A stretch of 7,290 nucleotides of DNA from Bacteroidales bacterium (lineage in GTDB: Bacteria; Bacteroidota; Bacteroidia; Bacteroidales; JAOZTL01): the NCBI GenBank assembly GCA_029942205.1, contig JAOZTL010000152.1, positions 1 to 7,290 on the forward strand, given 5' to 3'. Under the pieces are notes generated by a model. The model did no database searches, was not told the origin of the DNA, and worked only from the letters and a program-made list of their open reading frames with translations. Numbering within the stretch: position 1 is the first letter of the stretch; every line of letters starts with the position of its first letter. Shown in pieces: positions 1 to 5,888 of the stretch. The translations under genes were made by a program, and so were the position numbers.

Positions 1-92
1 ACAAAAAATAATTCATTTTCTAAATCACAATTATAACAGCAATTCAGTATACATTGATAATTTGTCAAAAAATATCAAAAATAATAATAAAA

Positions 93-105
93 CAGACGAA
101 GTCTG
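93..105 (-). terminator. Possible rho-independent terminator, leftward
   Basis: On the minus strand the sequence reads CAGAC-TTC-GTCTG, a perfect 5-bp stem with a 3-base loop. It is followed at once by TTTTATTATTATTTTT (down to about 77), a good U-rich tail. The stem is short for an intrinsic terminator, but the hairpin plus U-run has the right polarity to end leftward transcription coming from the S41 peptidase gene about 270 bases upstream. Confidence 0.45.
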
Positions 106-332
106 AATTAAGCAAATATTAGATTTAGTTCCGTGCTGGCTTTTTAATAGTTGTACCAAATACTTATAAAACAGATAAAGGTGTTAGGGAAATTAGCTTG
201 CCAAAACAAAAAAACTTGGAATATAAAAATGATTTATTTTTTGGTTAATTGATATTTTTTAATGAAAACATTGAGCTACAAGCATGTTTTTCTATTTTTA
301 TCAAAACTTTTTGATGTTAGTGTAATTTATAA

Positions 333-351
333 TTAAGGTTGAAAACCTTAA
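333..351 (-). terminator. Hairpin just after the S41 peptidase gene, possible terminator
   Basis: A perfect 8-bp inverted repeat, TTAAGGTT and AACCTTAA, surrounds a 3-base loop. It starts 23 bases past the stop codon of the S41 gene. On the minus strand it is followed by TTATAAATTACAC, which is AT-rich but not a real U-run, so it may act as a 3'-end stabilising hairpin or a weak terminator. The position suits the end of the rlmN-S41 transcript. Function is inferred only from structure and position. Confidence 0.4.
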
Positions 352-374
352 CTGGAAGTACTTGTATCAAAAGA

Positions 375-1613
375 TTATTTATTTTTTAGAATATAATTTA
401 CGGCATAATCCAAAACGGTATCTTTTCCTTTTAAATAATCATCAACTGTTTGTTTTACAATAATATGTGGTTTTATCCCAATGCCTTCCATCGGAAAACC
501 TTTAACTGAAACTAAAGCTTTTCTTCTCGTAGGTATTCTGTAATATACTCCATATTTAGTTCTATATTTATTAGGTCTATTGCCAGAATCACCACAAGAT
601 TCTGAGCCTATGAAAGTTACATCACCAGTTTCCAGTAAATTTAATGAGAAAGTTTCAGCAGCCGAGCAGCTTCCTCCGCCAATTAATACATAAATTGTTC
701 CTCTATATCTGTTGGGCTGAGCTTGTAATTTTTTTTTAGTATCACTTGCTATTATAGTTTTTTTAATTAAATATTCAGTAATACCATTAGAAACATGTGA
801 TAGACCTCCTCCATTTTGTCTTATATCAATAATTAAATTTGGAAAATCACGCAAACTATCCAAATCAGATAAAAAATCATTAAGAACACTGCCGCTCAAA
901 ACTCTATTGCTATTCATTGTGTAAATATTAATATAAGCGATAGAGTCATTTATAATTAAGCTTTTTGTTGCAGATTTGTATTGTATTCTTGGAAATATAC
1001 TGTCAAAATTGATATATATAATTTTTAACCCTTTCGTAGTCATGATTTCAAAAGTTCTATCTTCCTTAAAAAAGGAATTGAAAATTCTATAAGACATTAC
1101 TTTCAAATTATTATTTGCTTTAGAAAAACTATAATATTGCATTTGATTTTCCATCCATTCAATAACAGGCATATTATCAATTTTGATAATTTCATCCTGT
1201 TTTTTTACACCATTTTCAATGAATATTTTTTCATCAACACGATTCATAAACAGCTTATTCTCAATAAAATCGGTGGAGCAATTGATTGAATATTTTCTAA
1301 ATATAAAGTTGCTGTGCGTATTTTTAAGCTCGTGAAAATATCTAAATAAGATTTTAAAATATTCTTCTTTACTACTAGCATCTTCAATTTTAGTAGAATA
1401 CACATTTGCTAGTGAATCAATATTTATATTTTTTTCTTTCAGGAGTGTGTGTTTTTTTGCTACTTTTTTATTTATTTGAAGAAAATTATCCAAATATTCA
1501 GATTTTTCTATTTTAACATCATCTACAACTGGCCAATTAAATGTAACTGATTGAGAATACAAAGTATTAGAAATCAATATTAATAACACAATAAATTTCA
1601 CTAGCTTATTCAT
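375..1613 (-). CDS. Secreted S41 family peptidase (C-terminal processing/tricorn-like fold)
   Basis: The 412-residue product is probably an exported serine peptidase. Residues 1-20 form a signal peptide (Lys-rich start, hydrophobic core, likely cleavage after Leu-Tyr-Ser, before Gln21). A PDZ-like stretch lies near 133-150 (NGVKKQDEIIKIDNMPV). The S41 core follows: IIDIRQNGGG at 261-270, then GGGSCSAAE at 312-320 with Ser317 as the expected nucleophile. The C-terminus has the family's GIGIKPHIIV / DDYLKGKDTVLDYA pattern at 377-404. Lys, which follows the nucleophile by 25 residues in Tsp/CtpA-type enzymes, appears to be replaced by Asp342 (SCGDSGN), so this is more likely the Ser-His-Glu type; His100 in ELKNTH is a candidate base. 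It starts at ATG, 23 bp after rlmN, and may be co-transcribed with it. The gene is clearly more AT-rich than its neighbours. The substrate is unknown. Confidence 0.88.
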   Translation of the reverse strand: MNKLVKFIVLLILISNTLYSQSVTFNWPVVDDVKIEKSEYLDNFLQINKKVAKKHTLLKEKNINIDSLANVYSTKIEDASSKEEYFKILFRYFHELKNTHSNFIFRKYSINCSTDFIENKLFMNRVDEKIFIENGVKKQDEIIKIDNMPVIEWMENQMQYYSFSKANNNLKVMSYRIFNSFFKEDRTFEIMTTKGLKIIYINFDSIFPRIQYKSATKSLIINDSIAYINIYTMNSNRVLSGSVLNDFLSDLDSLRDFPNLIIDIRQNGGGLSHVSNGITEYLIKKTIIASDTKKKLQAQPNRYRGTIYVLIGGGSCSAAETFSLNLLETGDVTFIGSESCGDSGNRPNKYRTKYGVYYRIPTRRKALVSVKGFPMEGIGIKPHIIVKQTVDDYLKGKDTVLDYAVNYILKNK

Positions 1614-1636
1614 AATTTATGATGCAGTTTAAAAAT

Positions 1637-2665
1637 TCAAGTAAGGTCTTCAGCTTTTTTTGTAGATAATAAACCACAAGCTGCATAAATATCTTGCCCC
1701 CTCGAAGCCCGTATAGTGGTAATGATTCCTTTGCTTTTCAATAATCGCTGAAATTCGAGAATTGTTTCGTCAGAGCTGCCAATCATTGGTGTGTCGGGGA
1801 TAGCGTGAAACCGTATCAGATTGATTCGGCACTTTATACCAGCAAGCAATTTGGTTAATTCTTTTACGTGTATAGGACTGTCATTGATCCCTTTGAATAG
1901 AATATACTCAAATGAAATACGACGTTGTCGCCCAAAATCATAGCTTTTCAGTTCTTCGATAATTTTTTTTATAGGATGCGTTTTTTCGATTGGCATCATT
2001 TCTTTTCGATTTTCAGCAAATGGATCATGCAGACTAATAGCTAAATGTACATCACTATTTTCGATAAAATGTTTCATTGCAGGGACAATACCGATACTCG
2101 AAACCGTAATGCGTCTAGGGCTCATTTGCATGCCATAGTCGGCAGTCAATATTTCGAGGCTATTCATCAATTCGTTCAAATTGTCGAAAGGTTCTCCCAT
2201 CCCCATGTACACGATATTGGTCAATTTATCTCGTTCAGGTAAGCTCCGTATTTGGTTGATAATTTCGCCTGCTGTCAAATTTGCCTGAAAGCCTTGTTTG
2301 CCTGTCATACAAAATACGCAACCCATTTTGCAGCCCACTTGTGTCGAAATGCACAGTGTAGCTCTGTCTTTATCAGGAATATAGGCAGCTTCCACAAAGT
2401 GCTTGTTGCTTGTCGGATACAAGTATTTTTTTGTACCATCCACCGAGGCTTGCACATTCGACGAAGGAATTAAACCGAAAGTATATTTTTCAGTTAGCAA
2501 TTTTCTTGCTTTTTTCGATAAATTCGACATGCCTTCGATAGAATCTATATCTTTCTGATATAGCCAATTAGCTATTTGTTTGGCGGTAAATTTGGGTAAG
2601 CCAAGTTCTTTTATTATCGATTCTAGTTCGGCAAGAGTTTTGCCAAATAATTTTTCTTTTTCCAA
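1637..2665 (-). CDS. rlmN: Dual-specificity 23S rRNA/tRNA adenine-C2 methyltransferase RlmN
   Basis: This radical SAM enzyme methylates C2 of an adenine in the peptidyl-transferase region of 23S rRNA (A2503 in E. coli) and of A37 in some tRNAs, in the cytoplasm. The 342-residue protein is of normal family length. The radical-SAM cluster ligands are Cys112, Cys116 and Cys119 (GCKMGCVFCMTGKQGF). Cys105 (LCISTQVG) and Cys330 (YAACGLLS) match the two reactive cysteines of RlmN/Cfr enzymes, one of which carries the methyl group. The motifs YMGMGEPFDN (153-162), SSIGIVP and the RASRGQDIYAACG C-terminus are also characteristic. RlmN is favoured over Cfr by overall sequence and housekeeping context. 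The start codon is TTG: no in-frame ATG occurs nearby upstream, and the next Met (46) would delete part of the N-terminal helical domain. No Shine-Dalgarno is evident. Confidence 0.96.
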   Translation of the reverse strand: MEKEKLFGKTLAELESIIKELGLPKFTAKQIANWLYQKDIDSIEGMSNLSKKARKLLTEKYTFGLIPSSNVQASVDGTKKYLYPTSNKHFVEAAYIPDKDRATLCISTQVGCKMGCVFCMTGKQGFQANLTAGEIINQIRSLPERDKLTNIVYMGMGEPFDNLNELMNSLEILTADYGMQMSPRRITVSSIGIVPAMKHFIENSDVHLAISLHDPFAENRKEMMPIEKTHPIKKIIEELKSYDFGRQRRISFEYILFKGINDSPIHVKELTKLLAGIKCRINLIRFHAIPDTPMIGSSDETILEFQRLLKSKGIITTIRASRGQDIYAACGLLSTKKAEDLT

Positions 2666-2840
2666 AATTATTGATTTAATGAATGAGCCTAGTATAAAAA
2701 GGTCTGATTTTGCGAAATAGCGGTCAGACGACTGTGTTAATTAACAGTTAATAAGAATATTATGTTTTTAATTTTAATAAAATAGTCGTCAGATCACTTT
2801 TTAGACAGGACTCATGGATAGGCTATGGTTTAAAATAATA
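2666..2840. promoter_or_regulatory. rlmN upstream region with nested inverted and direct repeats
   Basis: This non-coding gap upstream of rlmN should hold its promoter, but I could not identify a convincing Bacteroidota -33/-7 pair. It does hold dense symmetry. GTCTGA at 2702-2707 is complementary to TCAGAC at 2724-2729. GACGACT (2727-2733) is complementary to AGTCGTC (2784-2790). A 14-base direct repeat with two mismatches, AAATAGNNGTCAGA type, occurs at 2715-2728 and 2780-2793. A perfect 12-bp palindrome, TGTTAATTAACA, lies at 2735-2746. The outer ends, AAAAAGGTCTGA (2697-2708) and TCAGATCACTTTTT (2789-2802), form an imperfect inverted pair. This could be an operator/leader structure or a remnant miniature element. 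Confidence 0.4.
2735..2746. promoter_or_regulatory. 12-bp perfect palindrome, possible operator
   Basis: TGTTAATTAACA is its own reverse complement and sits about 70-80 bases upstream of the rlmN start. A dimeric regulator could bind such a site, but being AT-rich in an AT-rich gap it may be chance. No binding protein can be named. Confidence 0.25.
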
Positions 2841-2870
2841 GTGCGTAAGCAACATCAAAAAGGCGAAGAC
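2841..2870 (-). repeat. Intergenic repeat, copy 1 (abuts the tldE stop codon)
   Basis: On the minus strand this copy reads GTCTTCG, a 7-base spacer, then GATGTTGCTTACGCAC. Its first base directly follows the TAA stop of tldE. It belongs to the same family as the copies at 4226-4258, 5754-5787, 5853-5884 and 6503-6537. This copy has the shortest spacer, and its GTC/GCC change weakens the small 5' hairpin seen in other copies. No role is established. Confidence 0.85.
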
Positions 2871-4208
2871 TTATAGACCGCTAAAATGAATATCATCAAA
2901 TAACATGCTGGGGCGTTGATAAGCCGAATATAAATAGGTGTCGTTTCCCATAGCCACGAGCTGATTCCAAAGTAAATTGGCATTTCCGCTGATATTCATT
3001 TCATTAATTGATTTGGTAATGATTCCATTTTCGACAAAAAAACCAGCAATGCCATACGAATAATCGCCCGTAGTGCCATTAAAATTTCCGCCATTGAAGC
3101 TCGTAACCACGATTCCTTTTGCCATGGATTTCATCATTTCATCAAACGACAACGTTCCAGCCGCAACAATTACGTTTGATGTAGAACCACCATTGGGTTG
3201 TATATTTAGTTTTTCTCCATAATAGGTGTCGATATAATAATTTTGCAATACTCCATTTTCGATAATATTTCGTTTTTGGGTAGCCAAGCCTTCACTGTCG
3301 TACCAGCGTGAAGCCATTCCTTTGATTAATAATGGATTATCGATAATGTTCAATAGCGGCGAAGCTATTTTTTGTCCTTTTTTCCCATCCAAATACGATC
3401 GTTTTTGTTGCAAAGCCTGTGCTTTGATAGGAGCAATGAGCATGCTAAGTAGCTGCACAGCCGCACGATTCTCTACAAGCATCGAGTATTTTCCACTAGC
3501 TATTTTGTTTTGTCCTATTTTGTTTAAAGCACGTTTGGCAGCAGTTTCGCCTATTTTTCCCAAATCGGGCAATTGCGATAAATGCCGTATCGATACGTAT
3601 TCCCAATCTTCGGGGCGTGTATCTCCATCTTTTATCGTGACCTCAGCACCCACCGAAAACGAAGTGCCTTCTTTGCTACCACTAAAGCCGTTGCTATGCA
3701 TTTTGGTCGATAAAAAATGAGAATCGTAATATCCACCAGCAACAGAAATAATGCGTTTGTCTTGTTTTAAGGCGGCTTCTTGCACTAGTTTAGCTATTTC
3801 TTGGCGTTTTTCGCTTGTTACTTGTTTGTAATTTGTGTCATTAATTTCTAAGTCTACGCCTGCATTTTTTGGGTATAAATCTGACGAAGGTAAATGACGA
3901 AAAGGGTCGGCAGTTAAATGTCGAGTAGCTGCTACTGCCTGTTCCACAAAACGATCGAGCGTTTCTGGGCGCAAATCGTTGGTGCTATGGTTCGAGAATT
4001 TACGATCAACATAAATACTGACAGAAAGAGAATTTTGAGTCGATTCACTTAATTTATCCAAATTTCGGTCTCTATATTCGATTTCTACACTTCGGCTGTT
4101 GGAAACGTTCACTTTGGCTGCGTCAGCCCCGTACGATAGGGCTTTTTGAATGACGTATTCTGCCAAGTCTAATTGATTTTGTTTATTCATTTTTTTTCGA
4201 TAAGTCAT
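2871..4208 (-). CDS. tldE: TldE/PmbA-like subunit of the TldD/TldE metalloprotease
   Basis: This is the partner subunit of TldD. In characterised systems the two form a heterodimer in which only TldD binds zinc, and the complex trims peptides such as microcin B17 leader and degrades unfolded CcdA; the substrate in this organism is unknown. The 445-residue length is close to E. coli PmbA. Family hallmarks are the N-terminal ADAAKVNVSNSRSVEIEYRD region (28-47), the C-terminal GDYSYGIAGFFVENG block (381-395) and the FDDIHFSGL end. At the position of the metal site the sequence is VENRAAVQLL (245-254), with no HExxxH, which identifies it as TldE rather than TldD. The gene follows tldD by 48 bp with a repeat copy in the gap. 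Met7 (ATG at 4188-4190, MNKQNQLDLAEYV) is an equally good or better start; neither has a Shine-Dalgarno. Confidence 0.92.
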   Translation of the reverse strand: MTYRKKMNKQNQLDLAEYVIQKALSYGADAAKVNVSNSRSVEIEYRDRNLDKLSESTQNSLSVSIYVDRKFSNHSTNDLRPETLDRFVEQAVAATRHLTADPFRHLPSSDLYPKNAGVDLEINDTNYKQVTSEKRQEIAKLVQEAALKQDKRIISVAGGYYDSHFLSTKMHSNGFSGSKEGTSFSVGAEVTIKDGDTRPEDWEYVSIRHLSQLPDLGKIGETAAKRALNKIGQNKIASGKYSMLVENRAAVQLLSMLIAPIKAQALQQKRSYLDGKKGQKIASPLLNIIDNPLLIKGMASRWYDSEGLATQKRNIIENGVLQNYYIDTYYGEKLNIQPNGGSTSNVIVAAGTLSFDEMMKSMAKGIVVTSFNGGNFNGTTGDYSYGIAGFFVENGIITKSINEMNISGNANLLWNQLVAMGNDTYLYSAYQRPSMLFDDIHFSGL

Positions 4209-4225
4209 TGATTGTAATAGTATAA

Positions 4226-4258
4226 GTGCGTAAGCAATATCAAAAAGATCGAAGACCT
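4226..4258 (-). repeat. Intergenic repeat, copy 2 (between tldD and tldE)
   Basis: On the minus strand it reads AGGTCTTCG, an 8-base spacer, then GATATTGCTTACGCAC. The first two bases of the consensus are shared with the TAG stop codon of tldD, so the gene effectively ends inside the repeat. The copy occupies most of the 48-bp gap before tldE. Because tldD and tldE are expected to be made together, a strong terminator role for this copy seems unlikely; an mRNA-processing, stabilising or translational role is possible. Confidence 0.85.
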
Positions 4259-5675
4259 AGTTTTGTCCACCAACGGTAATTTTGGATACTTTCACGGTAG
4301 GCAATCCCATAGAAACAGGCACGCTTTGTCCGTCTTTTCCACAAGTCCAGCCGCCTTCAGCCATTTTCAGATCATTACCAACCATGGTGATATTAGCCAA
4401 TACTTCAGGTCCATTTCCGATCATGTTGATGTCTTTGATCGGCGTTACTATTTTCCCATCCTCGATCATGTATCCCGATTTGACATAAAACGTAAAATCT
4501 CCACCACCAATATTTACCTGCCCATTGGTGAATGTTTCGGCAATAATTCCTTTCTTTACACTTCGGATGATTTCGTCGTATTCATGCGGACCAGGTAACA
4601 TGTACGTATTTCGCATTCGAGGCAATGGAGCGTGCCGAAACGATTGCCGTCTGCCACTTCCCGTTGGTTTTACTTGGTAGTGTTGGCTACTCATTCGGTC
4701 GTGCAAATAGCTCCGAAGCACACCATTTTCTATCATTACCGTTTTTTCGGTATCGTTGCCTTCATCATCGACATTGATAGAGCCACGCATTTGCGGAATC
4801 GTACCATCATCCACGATACTTACAAAATCTTTAGCTACCAGTTTATTTATTTTATCACTAAAAATGGATATATTTTTACGATTAAAATCGGCTTCCATAC
4901 CGTGCCCAATGGCTTCGTGTAGTAAAATACCCGAACTGCCAGCCGCCAAAATAACTTCCAACTCGCCAGCAGGGGGTTTTTGAGCATCAAACAAATTGAC
5001 GGTACGATCGACAAGTTCTTTTGCCAAATAATCTAATTTTTCTTCCGTAAAATAATCAATGTCGTATCGTCCCGATAGACTGTGGCTGTTTTGTTCACGT
5101 TCGCCATTTTGTTCGGCAATGCACGAAACCGAAATCTGTCCCATTGGCTGTTCGTCAAAAGTGATACGCCCATCCGAATTTACAAACAGAATGTAAGACG
5201 ATTGATTCATAAAGCTAATCGTTGATTTGATGATACGAGTATCTTGTGCAAAAACTTTTTCGTTGAGTCGTTGCAAATACGGAATTTTATCGTCTACACC
5301 GATTGTTTCCCAATTTTTTTGGATGGGATAATAATTGGCAACATCATGCGCTTTCATGTTTTCGATCGACGTGCTGGCAGGGCTATTGGCAATAACTGCC
5401 GCCGTGTCTGCTGCTTGTTTCATCGATTCGAGGTTTAGGCTTTCGGTAAATGAGAATCCCGTTTGAAACCCTTTTAGAACACGTATTCCCACGCCCATGT
5501 CTACATTCGAGTAAGCACGATTTACGTCGGAATCTTCCAGACCGATGTGGTCGGTTATTTTATGTTGAAAAAACAAATCGCAGTAATCACCACCCTTAGC
5601 AAGGGCACGATTCATTACTTGGCGAATAATTTCTTCGCTTATCCCAAAACGTTGGTAATAGTCGTTTAGTTGCAT
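4257..5675 (-). CDS. tldD: TldD zinc metalloprotease subunit
   Basis: This is the catalytic subunit of the TldD/TldE complex, a cytoplasmic zinc peptidase of the U62 family. The 472-residue protein is about the length of E. coli TldD. The zinc motif HEAIGH is at residues 253-258 (SGILLHEAIGHGMEADF), giving His253 and His258 as ligands and Glu254 as the catalytic base. The third ligand is very probably Cys445 in GWTCGKDGQSVPVSMG, the conserved distal motif. GSGRRQSFRHAPLPRMRNTY (339-358) is another strong family block, as is GGGDFTFYVKSGYMIEDG (390-407). The gene starts at ATG after an AT-rich leader without a Shine-Dalgarno, and is followed at once by tldE. The upstream 213-bp gap contains repeats, so the pair probably has its own promoter, although I could not locate one. 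The natural substrate is unknown. Confidence 0.95.
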   Translation of the reverse strand: MQLNDYYQRFGISEEIIRQVMNRALAKGGDYCDLFFQHKITDHIGLEDSDVNRAYSNVDMGVGIRVLKGFQTGFSFTESLNLESMKQAADTAAVIANSPASTSIENMKAHDVANYYPIQKNWETIGVDDKIPYLQRLNEKVFAQDTRIIKSTISFMNQSSYILFVNSDGRITFDEQPMGQISVSCIAEQNGEREQNSHSLSGRYDIDYFTEEKLDYLAKELVDRTVNLFDAQKPPAGELEVILAAGSSGILLHEAIGHGMEADFNRKNISIFSDKINKLVAKDFVSIVDDGTIPQMRGSINVDDEGNDTEKTVMIENGVLRSYLHDRMSSQHYQVKPTGSGRRQSFRHAPLPRMRNTYMLPGPHEYDEIIRSVKKGIIAETFTNGQVNIGGGDFTFYVKSGYMIEDGKIVTPIKDINMIGNGPEVLANITMVGNDLKMAEGGWTCGKDGQSVPVSMGLPTVKVSKITVGGQN

Positions 5676-5691
5676 GTTGTTTATTAATTAA

Positions 5692-5702
5692 GATCTTCGA
5701 TC
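5692..5702. repeat. Small perfect hairpin in the tldD leader
   Basis: GATC-TTC-GATC on the plus strand is a 4-bp stem with a 3-base loop, 17 bases upstream of the tldD start. It resembles the GGTC-TTC-GATC end of the intergenic repeats but is in the opposite orientation, so it may be an isolated half-copy. In the tldD mRNA it would read GAUC-GAA-GAUC. It could affect initiation, or be chance. Confidence 0.35.
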
Positions 5703-5753
5703 TATTTACAATTATTTTTTATTAATCTATTTGTTTAGAATATTTTTTCATTA

Positions 5754-5787
5754 GTGCATAAGCCACATCGAAGAACTCGAAGACCTT
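5754..5787 (-). repeat. Intergenic repeat, copy 5 (distal member of the cluster)
   Basis: On the minus strand it reads AAGGTCTTCG, an 8-base spacer ending TTC, then GATGTGGCTTATGCAC. It shares the GATGTGG variant with the copy at 5853-5884 in the same gap, suggesting local duplication. It lies head-to-tail with a partial copy at 5787-5805, about 100 bases after the lipoprotein gene and about 80 bases before tldD. Confidence 0.8.
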
Positions 5788-5852
5788 GCGTAAGCTACAT
5801 CAAAGTTTCTTTTTTTTCTAAATTAGTGGAATGCTCACCAAGTAGAAGACCT
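5787..5852 (-). repeat. Broken or degenerate intergenic repeat, copy 4
   Basis: Two pieces of the repeat flank an interruption. On the minus strand AGGTCTTC is at 5852-5845 and CTTTGATGTAGCTTACGCA is at 5805-5787. Between them is about 39 bases with a T/A-rich run and the sequence ATTAGTGGAATGCTCACC on the plus strand, which itself loosely resembles the start of the copy at 5754. The simplest reading is a copy split by insertion, or two fused degenerate copies. Confidence 0.55.
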
Positions 5853-5884
5853 TGCGTAAGCCACATCAAAGAGGTCGAAGACCT
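5853..5884 (-). repeat. Intergenic repeat, copy 3 (next to the lipoprotein stop codon)
   Basis: On the minus strand it reads AGGTCTTCG, an 8-base spacer starting ACC, then GATGTGGCTTACGCA. It begins 4 bases after the lipoprotein stop codon. In this copy the 5' hairpin is GGTC-TTC-GACC, a perfect 4-bp stem, where copies 2 and 6 have GATC with a G-U pair. It is immediately continued by copy 4. Confidence 0.85.
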
Positions 5885-5888
5885 GACC

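Larger units (their letters stand above)
1..374. other. AT-rich non-coding stretch downstream of the S41 peptidase gene
   Basis: No credible reading frame, RNA gene or complete mobile element is visible on either strand. The stretch is very AT-rich, with many A and T runs. The only structure I can point to is two minus-strand hairpins (listed separately at 93-105 and 333-351) and a weak AT-only inverted repeat at 300-315 (stem ATCAAA/TTTGAT). Because the S41 gene ends at 375 and transcription runs leftward, this is its 3' flank. What lies beyond position 1 is unknown. Confidence 0.7.

Noticed and set aside
300..315. ATCAAA/TTTGAT inverted repeat as a terminator
   Set aside because: Only six AT pairs with a 4-base loop in a very AT-rich region; expected by chance. 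A match to the CTTTTTGATGTT part of the repeat family here is likewise too short to claim.
2664..2671. TAATTTTG on the minus strand as a Bacteroidota -7 promoter box (TAnnTTTG)
   Set aside because: It overlaps the rlmN start codon, so it could not give a transcript including that start.
3322..4983. Several plus-strand frames of 64-132 codons opposite tldD and tldE
   Set aside because: All are antisense to strongly conserved metalloprotease-family genes and show no motif or initiation signal of their own.
5754..5884. Clustered repeats as a small CRISPR array
   Set aside because: Copies are imperfect and contiguous without unique spacers of regular length, also occur singly elsewhere in the window, and no cas gene is present.
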